The translations under genes were made by a program, and so were the position numbers. A DNA stretch of 64,000 nucleotides. Source: Apoderus coryli. Taxonomy: Eukaryota > Arthropoda > Insecta > Coleoptera > Attelabidae. The notes below the pieces were generated by a model. The model was not told the DNA's origin. It worked only from the letters and a program-made list of their open reading frames with translations, and ran no database searches. Numbering within the stretch: position 1 is the first letter of the stretch; each line of letters begins with the position of its first letter. The stretch is from the NCBI GenBank assembly GCA_911728435.2, contig OU452210.1:9238001-9302000 (forward strand), read 5' to 3'. Shown piece by piece: positions 57,301-64,000 of this stretch.

Positions 57301-57358
57301 CCGAGAGAGATCGCAGTTTTCTTGTTGGCTCTACCAACTTAGGTTCAGTGTTGGATAT
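36266..57358 (-). CDS. Ryk: RYK/derailed-family Wnt receptor, kinase-like domain (six 3' exons; partial gene)
   Basis: Minus-strand exons 57358-57193, 55129-54970, 52629-52489, 52398-52239, 39675-39539 and 36377-36266 join in phase for 876 nt: 291 residues and the stop TAG. All have AG acceptors and GT donors. The protein is the intracellular kinase-like domain: loop EGIFTQIYRG, Lys in VLVKTTK, catalytic loop HKDLAVRNAV, DNC in place of DFG (KITDNCLSRD), MAPESL, SDVWSFGVVLWEL and a C terminus LNEFYTALCRFV. The HKD, altered DFG and LSRD..P.DY.CLGD.EN blocks are specific to RYK/Drl/Dnt. The family is a single-pass Wnt receptor with an extracellular WIF domain that guides axons and muscle attachment. 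WIF and transmembrane exons were not found and should lie to the right. Which insect paralogue (drl, Drl-2 or dnt) cannot be decided. Confidence 0.92.
36499..37080. mobile_element. Possible non-autonomous hAT-like element
   Basis: It starts CAGTGGCGTATAC and ends GTTACGCCACTG, so the ends are inverted for about 9 bp. The flanking octamers AATAGCTA and AATATAAA agree at only five of eight positions, so a target duplication is doubtful. Non-coding. Confidence 0.4.
36676..36783 (+). repeat. Inverted intronic repeat, left copy
   Basis: About 108 bp, nearly identical to the complement of 39204-39322. Shared words include CTCACTGTTTAGGAATCTTG, AATGATTGAAATATAACTAA and TATAGGAAGTGTGTTAAAAT. It lies inside the possible MITE 36499-37080. 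Confidence 0.85.
37180..38580. mobile_element. Possible hAT-ended element with an internal duplication
   Basis: It begins CAGTAGCGGATCG and ends ATGTCCGCCGCTG, whose complement is CAGCGGCGGACAT. Inside, segments about 37590-37760 and 37885-38125 are diverged direct copies sharing ATCAAAGAAAGCAATCAA, TTTTTCGGCTGTGGCTCAGG and CTTCTAG..GCACAG words. The flanking octamers do not match clearly. No transposase was recognised. Confidence 0.35.
39204..39322 (-). repeat. Inverted intronic repeat, right copy
   Basis: Complement of 36676-36783 with an insertion of about 9 bp (GTGTCATAT on the minus strand). It ends about 215 bp before the penultimate RYK/drl exon. Confidence 0.85.
39539..39675 (-). CDS. 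Ryk: RYK/drl penultimate exon
   Basis: 137 nt, encoding WSFGVVLWELTTLAQQPFAD, then IDPFEMLVHLKNGHRLGQPM and GCPDE. It covers kinase subdomains IX-X. DPFEM..YL..G.R..QP..CPDE is the characteristic RYK pattern. Acceptor ttttcag, donor CT|gtaagt. Confidence 0.93.
41374..41416 (+). ncRNA. Hammerhead-ribozyme-like motif
   Basis: ACA, CTGATGA, T, hairpin GGCCAT-ATAT-ATGGTC (six pairs, one G-U), GAAA, CATGT, C, TGT. Helix I is three pairs (ACA/TGT). The predicted cleavage follows GTC, the commonest hammerhead site. There is no foldback around this copy. On the plus strand it is antisense to the RYK/drl transcript. Confidence 0.5.
42745..42778. repeat. TA microsatellite
   Basis: Nearly pure TA dinucleotide run, interrupted by one TG, in the long RYK/drl intron. 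Confidence 0.9.
43350..44170 (+). mobile_element. LINE fragment, RT C-terminal half
   Basis: Plus strand with frameshifts: LLSDKDSEILERKINATLYE, then FQVWCRKNKLIINYGKT, LGVLVDDRLDWVTHID and, in the open frame 43716-44054, WGRSVEIDRVFVLQKRAVRC and SIYLYKLLCYTFKN...RDRLYLPRPN. This is the thumb and C terminus of a Jockey/CR1-like ORF2. The palm with the catalytic DD is missing. It sits inside the RYK/drl intron in antisense orientation. Confidence 0.8.
44171..46680. other. Intronic interval without recognised genes
   Basis: The minus-strand frame 44300-44653 (117 codons, QSVIAGAIYGEYGGSVNGCF, ELPPFYRKST) is the most protein-like sequence here and may be transposon-derived, but I cannot name it. 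The remainder is AT-rich without similarity. Confidence 0.4.
46690..46975 (-). pseudogene. RTE-like LINE reverse-transcriptase fragment
   Basis: The minus-strand frame LLKYLYYNQIASVQIEG, then LTIKRGVRQGCVLSPSLFNL and YSEELSRK, matches RT motif B of RTE/BovB-like or related elements (RGVRQGC.LSP.LFNLY.E), a lineage different from the Jockey/CR1-like copies. Stops follow. Confidence 0.75.
47040..47255. repeat. Pair of decayed CTGAAG..GCGAAA motifs, inverted
   Basis: Minus strand near 47110-47070: CTGAAGCTGTTTT..GGCGAAAG. Plus strand near 47219-47255: CTGAAGATATTAACATTGTTGGCAAAGC. Both resemble worn versions of the hammerhead-like motif and face each other about 110 bp apart. Neither keeps a full core. 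Confidence 0.25.
47615..47800. repeat. Direct duplication of about 40 bp
   Basis: ACATAATGTAACAAG followed by TTAAGTCATGTTGGAAA (about 47618-47653) recurs with few changes about 137 bp further on (47754-47790). It lies at the downstream edge of the RNase H fragment. Confidence 0.7.
47780..48110 (-). pseudogene. LINE RNase H domain fragment
   Basis: The minus-strand frame DSQAVIKTLSSFRPTSRTVW, then NLTLVWIPGKSGLEGND, is the C-terminal half of a non-LTR RNase H domain (DSQAA..AL, L.W.PGH.GI.GNE). The first part, FQAEVLAIDLCAQELQQN, appears in another frame. The second catalytic region has Lys in place of the usual His (PGK). RNase H domains occur in I, R1 and some Jockey-group LINEs. Confidence 0.8.
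48290..48600 (-). pseudogene. Possible decayed RT thumb upstream of the RNase H fragment
   Basis: Minus-strand pieces such as LQEYLDIILE and KVFSFSRKNY lie in the right order and place for the region between the RT palm and RNase H. Stops and frameshifts are frequent, so the call is tentative. Confidence 0.35.
48601..48845 (+). repeat. Inverted repeat partner of 51095-51498, left copy
   Basis: It starts AAGGTGTTTCATAATATAAT and contains TTGGTGAAGAATTTGAAGGG, CTCCCCAATTTCTACGCCAC and TCATAAGCTCTAAAGTTGAC. The complement of 51095-51498 has the same blocks in the same order, with an extra segment of about 140 bp near its TACAGGGTG end that this copy lacks. Confidence 0.8.
49020..50280 (-). mobile_element. 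LINE with internal deletion of the RT palm
   Basis: Minus strand: VIPLLKSGNADDLNNYRPIT (about 50195-50140), LSPCQFGFKRGRTT, motif A TTTDLSKAFDCISHDTLLEK (to about 49920) and KSFLFERQQL; then directly, in another frame from 49864, SNTSRKLSSALFLLRQLACY, YFGVFQSHLSSAIVLWGGSS and RIFRLQKKVVRILF, ending with the AT-rich 3' region. The motif B and motif C (DD) segments are gone, so a deletion joins the fingers to the thumb near 49850. It lies between the inverted copies 48601 and 51095. Confidence 0.82.
50356..50399 (-). ncRNA. Hammerhead-ribozyme-like motif, left arm of foldback 2
   Basis: Minus strand: GCCA, CTGATGA, T, hairpin GGAC-GTGTA-GTCC (perfect four pairs), GAAA, CATGT, C, TGGC. Helix I is GCCA/TGGC, and the predicted site follows GTC. 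Confidence 0.5.
50963..51006 (+). ncRNA. Hammerhead-ribozyme-like motif, right arm of foldback 2
   Basis: Plus-strand partner of 50356-50399. Helix II is GGAC/GTTC, so one G-C pair has become G-U and pairing is kept. The core CTGATGA, GAAA and GTC are intact. Confidence 0.5.
51095..51498 (-). repeat. TACAGGGTG-ended repeat, inverted partner of 48601-48845
   Basis: Complement begins TACAGGGTGTTTCATAATAT at 51498. It contains the CAGTGGCGTAGAAATTGGGG block and the GACCAAGAGTACC block shared with the left copy. Confidence 0.8.
51741..51784 (+). ncRNA. Hammerhead-ribozyme-like motif
   Basis: ACCA, CTGATGA, T, hairpin GGGGC-CTGGT-GCTCC (five pairs, one G-U), GAAA, CATGT, T, TGGT. Helix I ACCA/TGGT is a compensated G-C to A-U change relative to foldback 2. 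The predicted site GTT is less efficient in known hammerheads. Confidence 0.5.
52239..52398 (-). CDS. Ryk: RYK/drl exon with the altered DFG motif and activation segment
   Basis: 160 nt, encoding LDDKLNVKITDNCLSRDIFP, then NDYFCLGDRENKPVKWMAPE and SLAYNRYSVASDV. DNC stands where active kinases have DFG. The activation-loop Tyr is present and APE is canonical. Acceptor ctttcag, donor GTT|gtaagt. Confidence 0.94.
52489..52629 (-). CDS. Ryk: RYK/drl exon with the catalytic loop
   Basis: 141 nt, encoding YLIKCRQNKEKLSTQNLVDM, then AIQILLGLMYLHNKNIFHKD and LAVRNA. HKD.A.RN is the RYK-type catalytic loop. Donor GT|gtatgt. The next intron (52399-52488) is only 90 bp. Confidence 0.94.
52830..53092 (-). 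pseudogene. LINE 3' end fragment, interrupted by mariner
   Basis: Minus-strand frame YNNIPDDTKKLRVTAFQFKY, then RNQLLDIK (about 53075-52990), the terminal FK..L..LL pattern of a LINE ORF2. The following 3' segment shares ATGCAAAATGGAGTTGAAAA with 17180-17240. The mariner copy at 53094 begins right beside it. Confidence 0.5.
53093..53965 (-). mobile_element. Deleted mariner copy, same family as 21666-22922
   Basis: The left TIR CGAGGGTTGCCTTTTATA begins at 53095. An internal deletion of about 200 bp near 53133 removes the transposase C terminus. The frame 53107-53460 keeps HDNASSHTAQTT and SPELAPNDLFLF with 33 rather than 34 residues between the two Asp. The copy reads through EPESKQQSIVWVFQAE, where the 21666 copy has its frameshift. 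Upstream parts (to the initiator region near 53933) have several small deletions, and the right TIR is missing. Confidence 0.88.
54130..54700 (-). mobile_element. LINE fragment, RT thumb region
   Basis: Minus-strand frames: QLNIKVNNSSLKFSTSTRNL, GLELEVKLRFKKHGSINIQR, AYSSLKMLYLL, VLSYFNFCDVVY and, after a frameshift, SCLRFVYGIRKFEPVSHKL. This is the post-palm region of a Jockey/CR1-like ORF2, of a lineage different from 27560. No catalytic motif remains. Confidence 0.8.
54970..55129 (-). CDS. Ryk: RYK/drl exon, N-lobe
   Basis: 160 nt, encoding SASKRLLNLFLAEGTMMFGM, then DHKNILSILCINLDSPKQPL and LVFPYTTKGNLK. It includes the helix C region and H.N.L, with the hinge VFPY. Acceptor gcttgcag, donor AG|gtaata. 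Confidence 0.93.
55668..56160. repeat. 493-bp repeat with TACAGGGTG / CACCTTGTA ends
   Basis: It starts TACAGGGTGTTAAAG and ends ACACCTTGTA. Its right part (55857-56160) is the second copy of the foldback at 5792-6190, sharing AAAAAAGGCATACTTGTTTT and ACAAAACTGGTCC. Two more TACAGGGTG words follow at about 56277 and 56423. It lies in the RYK/drl intron 55130-57192. Confidence 0.65.
56691..56719 (+). ncRNA. Weak hammerhead-like relic
   Basis: CTGAAGC-TAGTA-GCTTCGAAACAAG. The hairpin has absorbed part of the core and no helix I is evident. Listed only because the word order matches the better copies. Confidence 0.2.
57193..57358 (-). CDS. Ryk: RYK/drl exon, start of kinase-like domain
   Basis: 166 nt, encoding ISNTEPKLVEPTRKLRSLSV, then NRSTIFLESVIDEGIFTQIY and RGKYQQKPVLVKTTK. 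It is the juxtamembrane end and the nucleotide loop, which keeps only one of the three usual loop glycines in register. The Lys of VLVK corresponds to the ATP-anchoring lysine. Acceptor gttttag, donor AAAG|gtatat. It is the most upstream exon I could find. Confidence 0.9.
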
Positions 57359-57686
57359 CTAAAACATAAAAAGAATTCTATATTTCAGATAAATGTACGT
57401 ACAGAAATTGTTGAAATAAAATACAAATTACATATAGAGAGGACGTCACAAGATTTGTTTCTAATTAAGAGATCCATAATAATAATAACTATAGGCATAT
57501 TATGGAATCACCCAATACACTCACGTCATAATGGCGTGTAAACAATAGATAATAATAGTATTGTCAAATTAATTAATACATTGTCAGTGAGTTGTAATAT
57601 AGTTCTCGTTAATAAAAGTTACTATTATCTAGTTTTATATAATACAAAGTATCCATAAACAACACTCTACTGCATCAGGTTATGGG

Positions 57687-58411
57687 CCCAGATCCAGTGG
57701 CGGCAAAATACATGTATTTTAAATTGTTGTACTTTTTCTTGAATATATTTAAATTAATATACAGAAAAACTGGTGGTGATTGAGAACTTTTATATAATAC
57801 CATTGAAATAATATGTGTTCTATTGCGTAGGAACGTGTTTACGTTGAGTTTAGGCATCTACCCCGGCCGCCCTCTATCTATTGTAGACAGGTAGGTATAC
57901 TATTTGCACGAATTTCGATTTGTACGTTAGGTATTTTTGTTTACTGCTTTTTACATTACGTTTGAACTATTTGTTCGTTTGTTGTTTAAATACTAGTGCC
58001 ATTGATTAAAAAGTGTATGTATTTACTTATTTAATAATAATAGTAATAATATTTTGACTAGTACAAGTAAAGATTAGTGGTTGTGCTGCACAACTTGTTG
58101 CGGTAGCGGTAAGTAGTATTTAGGTAGTAATATTAATGTTTATTCAATACGAATAATTTTGTATTTTATTTGTATTTGATTATGTATTGGATTTCGTAGA
58201 GGAGTGAATGGGGCATAATTTTTAAAAATAAAAAAAAATAAGATTTACCTTAACGTGTTCTTTTTTACCTTGATAATTTTCTACTTTTCATCTAAGGCGC
58301 TTGACTTTGACAATCTAAAAAAATTTCGTCTACGGCGCCTTTTTCTTCACATCCATTTTTTACTTAGTGCCTACCTAATAAAATTACCTATGAGCTGCCA
58401 CTGCCCAGATC
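57687..58411. mobile_element. Non-autonomous hAT-like element with an exact 8-bp target duplication
   Basis: The element 57695-58403 (709 bp) is flanked on both sides by CCCAGATC. It begins CAGTGGCGGCAAAAT and ends GAGCTGCCACTG, so the terminal repeats agree at 9 of 10 positions or so. The 8-bp duplication and CAGTGG..GC ends fit the hAT superfamily. It encodes no transposase, only a 60-codon minus-strand frame. The exact duplication suggests a fairly young insertion. It lies upstream of the first RYK/drl exon found. Confidence 0.82.
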
Positions 58412-58499
58412 CAGTATAAGTATAAATTCGACAAGCAAAATATCAGCAACAATTTTTTCAAGTGTTTCTAAATCAAAAGACAGTAAGTGTATAAATTTT

Positions 58500-58810
58500 T
58501 GAATTTCCAAAGAAATCAATCATAAAATGAACGCATACAGAATAGAAATAATGGTCAGGCTAGAAAAGCAACTCTTTTAAAACAGTTAATACTTCACAAA
58601 ATGAATTATCATGACGACATTCCCGATCATCTTGTAAAATTTATGGATACAGTTGACAAATTAGCAGATATGGAGGTAACAATAAATGCCGAAATATAGT
58701 GATGTTATATTTCTTACCACCATCATACGAAAATTGCTTATTGAATTGCTATAGACACTAGAGATAATTTACCAAGGGGAGCATTTTGGGGTACCTAATC
58801 ATAATAAATT
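58500..58810 (+). pseudogene. Ty1/copia-type gag relic
   Basis: Plus strand: KATLLKQLILHKMNYHDDIP, then DHLVKFMDTVDKLADMEVTI and, after a frameshift, LPPSYENCLLNCYRH-like codons. The L..L..LKM..........F...VD.L...........LLCSLP.SYE pattern is the UBN2-type gag of copia elements. No pol, integrase or LTR was recognised. Confidence 0.65.
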
Positions 58811-58989
58811 ATATTATAATAAATTTCCAAACAAAAATAACAATGATAGAATAAGAAAATAAAACCTAATGGAGGCAACTTATAAAAACAAGAGAATCAC
58901 TGTATATGTCACAATCAGAACTGGAGAAAGAATTGTAAAAGTCACACATAAAATAAATAGGACTTTGTCGAAGAGCATTTGAATTAGAT

Positions 58990-59545
58990 ATGTTTAGTCT
59001 AAATGTAAGGCTCTATATTCAAGGCGAGGAATAATAGATTAGGATGGATACGAAGCATATCAAATCGATGCAACAAACTACGATGATCTATACATCTGAC
59101 TGGATAAGCCAAGTACTTCAAAAATAATCTTCTTTGTACCGATTCCAAGCTCCTGACGTAACAATAGTAGAGGGGCTGCCACACAACTGATGCAAACTCC
59201 AGCTTGCTGTGGACAAAAACGGAATATAATACCTTCAATGTAGATAGACTGGTAAAATCTTTACCAATTGCGCAACAAGAAGCCCAGCGCACTGGACGAA
59301 CCACAGAGGTTATGCGGGGAACAAATGAGAATCTAGCATCAAAAATGACGCCCAAATCCAAACATTTACTCGAGACCAATCATTCACCATGTTGAGATCC
59401 AACTGCAAAGCATCACATCACTCACAGATCTGACAACAGAATAAAGCTTGAGGTCATCTGCAAAAGCGAGCCTACAGACTCTAATGTTCTATGAAAATAG
59501 TAAATAATAACGGACCAATATTTGGACCATGTAGCACTCCTGAAG
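58990..59545 (-). mobile_element. LINE fragment with RT catalytic box
   Basis: Minus strand: GVLHGPNIGPLLFTIFI (about 59540-59490), LAFADDLKLYSVVRSVSD (catalytic FADD, about 59465-59455), then in the frame ending 58999 CLDLGVIFDARFSFVPRIT, STLKVLYSVFVHSKLEFASV and VWQPLYYCYVRSLESVQRR. It is a Jockey/CR1-like element of the same lineage as 6480-6830, broken by frameshifts. Confidence 0.82.
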
Positions 59546-59554
59546 TCTTCACTA

Positions 59555-59593
59555 CGACATGTTTCAGAGCATACTTACTCCATCAGCATTCCA
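59555..59593 (-). ncRNA. Weak hammerhead-like motif
   Basis: Minus strand CTGATGG, then AGTAAGTATGCTCT, GAAACATGTC. The GAAACATGTC half is perfect, but the core A is missing and helix I does not pair. It abuts the upstream edge of the LINE at 58990. Confidence 0.25.
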
Positions 59594-60194
59594 TCCCAAT
59601 AAAATATCTCAATGAAATTCTTAGCAAATCAAAATTTTATTATTTTCCAATTTTAGAACAGTTTTAATAATTTTAATTTAGTAAGGATTTTATTTTGGGA
59701 TATTTTCTTTAGACAAGAAATTGTCTGAATTAGCATTCGTAGTTTAAGAGAGAAACGCGTTTGTCAGAAGAAACAATACCGTCAAAAAATTGGACATTAG
59801 TAGTGAAATTCTTAGACAGTTAAAATAACTAGTTGACTATTTTAAGAGAATTCTAGATTTCATTTGCTTATTCCTTATTTATTACTATTATTATTACCAA
59901 TATTGGAAACATTGTATACTGTGCAATAAAATAGTCTAATCATTTTAATCATTTATGCATGAGTTTTCTTTTGTACAATTTCCCAACATTAGAAATACTT
60001 CGTATCGATGTGCCGTGTCACGTATTTTCCATTAGATTAATTGAAAAAGTGACACAAATTGTTGGATTAACCATAGTCGGACTTATTTAAAGGGAATTAT
60101 GACAGGAAAACAACTACCCTATAGAATACCAAAAAATTGAGCATGTTTCTTACAATTTAGTGAGCTGCATTTAAATTGCAAGTGTTGGCTAAAA

Positions 60195-61226
60195 TCACTT
60201 CATTTGATAGAAAGAAAAAAAGGGGTTCTAGTGCACGAAAGGTTCTGGCAACAACTTTTTTGGACTACAAAGGAATTCTATTAAATTCTGATCCAAACGG
60301 CGAGTTTGATATTTGGAAAATTGCTCTCCAGCAAGATGAGGTCGCAAGACCGACCGAATCTTTGGTGTGGAAGAATACGAATCGAGGAAGATGAGAAGCA
60401 TACGACTTTGTTGCGCGTCGATTTCATTTCGTTCCAAAATTGCTTACAGAAAAGCAAAATAAAAATTCCACTGAAAGGACACTGGTTTTATGACATAAAG
60501 AAGAGCGGAGCAAATGCGAACGAGGGACCTGAACGTCATTTAGAAAACTGACCTAGAAAACTGCTCTATGATGCAAGAGCTAAACCTGTCCAGTTCTAGA
60601 AGACCTTTTTTGGACTACAAAGAATTTCTATTAAATTGTGACCTGCACAAACAACGAATTTGGTATTTGAAAGATAGCTCTCCAACAAGGCGAGATGGCA
60701 AGACCAACCTGAATCTTTGATTCGCAAAAAATAATGGATAGAGCAAGATGAGAAGCACGTTCGTAGAGCAAAGACTTTGTTGTGCATCGGGTTCATTTCA
60801 TTCCAAAATTGCTTACAGATTAGAATTTTTAAAAAATTAAATAATGATTCCCTTCATCAGGCAGCTGCTTCTCAGAACAGTATAATGAATTATAAATTTA
60901 TTCATCGACTTTCTTCATAAAAACAATTAGGAAAAAAACCTGGTTTGGGAAAACATGATGGTTAGCCAGACAAAGCTCCTGAGGAAAGTCAGAAAACCAT
61001 AGCCAAAATCACTGAATTGTTGCCAATAGGCCAAGTTCCGACTCCTTCGTTATGTCAAATTAAAAGGTCACGGTTATTTTGCAGAGTTCGTCGAATCATA
61101 TTTTAGTATCGATCGAGTAAAATTGTTAGAAAAACTTGGGAATAGGTTTGAAAACTAAAACGGTTTTTTGAGTTAACCAATGTGTTTTCCATTTCCGTTT
61201 GAAGAACTTTTAAGACTACCCTTGTA
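60195..61226 (+). mobile_element. Decayed mariner element with internal duplication
   Basis: Plus strand: RGSSARKVLATTFLDYKGIL (about 60216-60280) matches the mariner KVM.SVFWD..GI block. KTIAKITELLP (about 60990-61025) and GYFAEFVESYF (about 61070-61105) match the later blocks. The right end TTTTAAGACTACCCTTGTA at 61208-61226 is the complement of a mariner-type TIR, TACAAGGGTAGTCTTAAAA. A segment of about 200 bp is present twice, at about 60250-60460 and 60600-60815. The left end was not found. It is different from the 21666 family. Confidence 0.65.
60250..60460 (+). repeat. Internal direct duplication, copy 1
   Basis: Copy 2 is at about 60600-60815. Shared blocks are TTTTTTGGACTACAAAG, TTCTATTAAATT, GAAAATTGCTCTCCA (diverged), GCAAGACC and CATTCCAAAATTGCTTACAG-type words. 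The copies are clearly diverged, so the duplication is old. Confidence 0.75.
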
Positions 61227-62570
61227 TTGAAGGAAAATTACAAATTACGTGTATTTCAAATATTTATGATAAGGATGAGTATGATCTGAAAGTATAGTTG
61301 CAAATTGTTATATTCCACCCTGTATAAGCCATTAGAAAAAAAAATAAAGGTTCAATATATTGTGCAATTTTATAGATAAATCCAAAAAAAAAATAGATCG
61401 GTCCGTTTCGAATAACCAGGGGTGTATTTTATCGCAAAAACCAAACCCATAAAATCTGCTTAAAAATTTTACTCTAAAACAAAACATCGAACGAGATAAA
61501 TCTAAACTAACTGTCACATTATTATTTGTTTTTAGCACAATAGTTGAGTGCATCACAAATAATGTTTTCCGGATCAAGGGGTGTTGTATCCCCTATTCCA
61601 ACCCGTATTGAAACAACGCTGGTCGTGACGGGCTAACAGAACTAAGTACAAACGTGTTAAATCCCTTGAGATCTTGCTCAATACTATTTACTTTAGACGT
61701 TGAATGAGTTTTCCTTGCTCTGCTTATCTGTTTTTCACATAACAGCATCCACAGATTTGAGTGAAATCAATCAGGACAACACAGGAGAAGCATCACTGTC
61801 AGAAAATATTTAGGGATCACTGAAATTAATAGGCTTTTGTTATTAAGGAAATCTTTAGTTAATCTGCTTTCCAGCTAAATAATTTTAATTGTATCTGGAT
61901 GTTTTAGACGTTAATTTCAGCTTATAGTAATTTTATTTGCAAAAATAGGACATACAAGGGCAGTCTGAAAAATTTCACCACCAGTTGAAGGTAAAGGTTA
62001 ATGTCAAAAACTCCCTGCTACAAGGATTTTTAGACGCAACGGAAGGAGGTAGAGTTTCAGCTCTGAAGATGGAAAGCCTTGCGATTTTTTCGCTTTTTTT
62101 TTTTGCAGATTTTTAGGACTTTTCGAGCTCCCAAAGTTAAAAATTAAATTAAGCATCCCAAAACCCATAGAAAACAAATGAGAAAATATCTAAATTTTTT
62201 TCCTGGATTGACCCCTTCTTATACCCAAGTTACTTGTACTATTAGTTTTGTAGTTCCACTTGGGATTGGAGTTGAAAGTGATGCTTGACCTCCAAAGAAG
62301 GTAAAGACAGCTCTAAGTACAGGAATGTTTATGAAAACAGTTTTTTCGAACTACAAAGGAAATCTTCTTTATTCAGAAAGGCAAAAGAATTTATTCTGAA
62401 TACTACTCCAAACTTTATGGATCAGATGGGTGTAAAAATGTGTGAACAAAAAAACTTGAAGGCAACACAAAATCAAATCCACCCTGTTAGCCAGGTTTCG
62501 CTCCGAATTCAATTTTATTAAATTCCGTACTTTTGTTAGTAGAAAAATAAAAATTGATATCAAATTTCAA
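61227..62570. other. No recognised gene; possible second mariner-type terminus
   Basis: TACAAGGGCAGTCTGAAAAA at 61955 resembles the TIR at 61226 but faces right, so another decayed element may start here. The plus-strand frame 62285-62521 (78 codons) resembles nothing I know. Confidence 0.4.
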
Positions 62571-62573
62571 TTA

Positions 62574-62731
62574 CCAATAAACACTGGCGTTGGAGAATAT
62601 AATAGCATGAAGAGCTACATATGAAAAAATATTTCTCAAGTGTGTCTGAATCAATTTTAACAACATACATTGGATTTCAAGCATCGTTTCATAACTCTCG
62701 ATAAAATTTGGATTTCGATGTACTAAAATAC
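62574..62731 (-). CDS. Possible internal exon of an unidentified gene
   Basis: On the minus strand a strong acceptor (tttcgctgtattttag) is followed by an open segment encoding VHRNPNFIESYETMLEIQCM, then LLKLIQTHLRNIFSYVALHA and IIFSNASVYW, ending at a GT donor (TATTG|gtaattg, near 62572). The composition is less AT-biased in meaning than the surroundings and looks helical. I could not assign a family with confidence. It is on the same strand as RYK/drl but does not match its WIF or transmembrane parts. Confidence 0.3.
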
Positions 62732-62759
62732 AGCGAAATAAAAAGGATATTCGAAACAA

Positions 62760-64000
62760 GGAATCGATTATTTTGAGGAAGGAAAAAAAAATAATTGTAA
62801 TAATAATATTGACGTACTAAAAGTAGTCAATAAATCTATCAAGGATTAAACTATCCTCGAGAAATCTAAACATGTTCTTTCTAAATCAGAAATATTTATG
62901 TTGTTGCGAAGGTTTTAATTTGTTTTAGGCAAATAGCTCCCATCTGCGGTATTGGAAAAAGAAATTGGATTTATTCGAATAAGGCCTGAGATATCTTATA
63001 TCATCTAAAAATGAAATTTTATGTAAATACGAACGTGGAATCAGTCCATCTTTTGCATTTCTTTATTAGCTTTGAATATATATTTTATTATCTCTAGAGA
63101 AATGTACACATTTCTTTGAAAGGTTTACGTTCTATTTCATGCGACTGTTAACAAGATAATTTTCTTTTTACACCGGGTATTCCAAGATTTTAGAGAACTT
63201 CATAAATTACAAGAAATGGTTTAGTTCTAGTTTCAGAAATCAAACAAAGTCTCTCGCCACTTCTCAATTTTTAGAGGCAAAGCTTTCTTTAATGTATGTG
63301 TAAAATGTAAAAATCATGCAAATTATTTTAGGTTATCGGTCCCCAAATGCATGTAAAATTTTGTCAAAATCGGTTAGCTAGTTTTTGAGAAATGAACAAA
63401 AAAAAACACAAATTTGACCACTAAATTTGGACACCCTGTATCTCGATAACGAAGCATTTGCGGACATGGGTTCAATGGCAAAAAATGCTTGAATTATTTT
63501 AATTTTGGATGAACAAATACATTTTAAGTGTTAAAATTTTAAAACTCTGATTTTGATCGTGATTAGTTCGACATAATATGACCCCTCTAAAATATTATTT
63601 AATACGTAGTAGAATGATTTTGACTGTTTACAAAAAACTAACAAAGGATCATTTATATCTGAGAGGGAGACCCTTGATGAGTGAAAAAATAAAATAAAGC
63701 AAAACAAAACAAAACAGAAAAGCGGATATTGTAGAAAGTTTTGTGAACAATGATAATTGGAAGTTCAAAACAATTAAAAGTCTTCTTTTACTTTTAACAG
63801 GCTTGTTCTACATGGAATATTTTCTCAAATACGAGAAACAAAAAGAAATTTACTGGATTTCGGTTTATACGCCATCCAGATGGCTCTTAACATATTGCCT
63901 GCGGTTTTTTTTTTAGTGAGGGGGAAAAGAAATGCATACATTATTTCGTATATAAATAAAACTCGAAAATTGAAAATTTTGGAAATGTATACAGTGTGAG
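62760..64000. other. No recognised gene
   Basis: AT-rich. A repeat terminus CACCCTGTATCTCG at about 63431 belongs to the TACAGGGTG family. AAAACAAAAC-type simple sequence lies near 63700. Confidence 0.4.

Noticed and set aside
62285..62521. 78-codon plus-strand frame as a small gene
   Set aside because: No start context, no conserved pattern and no neighbours supporting a gene; likely chance.

Overview
The window is AT-rich nuclear DNA from an insect. It holds two conserved protein-coding loci, both on the minus strand and both interrupted by introns, set in a dense field of decayed transposable elements. No tRNA, rRNA, CRISPR or prokaryote-style operon was seen. The species cannot be named from the sequence. 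An insect is suggested by the ken-type BTB zinc-finger gene, the derailed/RYK-type receptor gene, D34D mariner elements, Jockey/CR1-like LINEs, a DUF4817-type element and BEL/Pao and copia relics.

Locus 1 (1978-5295, minus) is the ken (ken and barbie) homologue. It has three coding exons (5266-4955, 4560-4198, 3000-1978) in continuous phase, giving 565 residues: an N-terminal BTB/POZ domain, an acidic linker and three C-terminal C2H2 fingers. Its 5' non-coding exon(s) lie further right and were not placed with confidence. A decayed hAT element sits in its second coding intron.

Locus 2 (36266-57358, minus) is the 3' half of a RYK/derailed-family Wnt receptor. Six coding exons with matching phases encode the whole kinase-like domain (291 residues and the stop). 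The WIF and transmembrane exons must lie to the right, probably outside the window. The domain has DNC in place of DFG and HKD in place of HRD, as expected for this pseudokinase-like family. One intron is 12.6 kb long and full of repeats.

The rest is repeat-derived: at least five mariner copies or fragments (one near full length with both TIRs), about a dozen LINE reverse-transcriptase, endonuclease or RNase H fragments, one BEL/Pao gag and one copia gag relic, a hAT relic, and a 709-bp non-autonomous hAT-like element with an exact 8-bp target duplication. There are also foldback elements and a family of repeats whose ends read TACAGGGTG.

The most interesting structure is a recurring motif of about 40 nt: CTGATGA or CTGAAGA, a variable hairpin, GAAAC, then a short palindrome. 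It matches the core of a type I hammerhead ribozyme with a very short helix III, and helices I and II change compensatorily between copies. Six good copies were found, three of them in two large foldback elements. Hammerheads of this style are known from Penelope-like elements and retrozymes.
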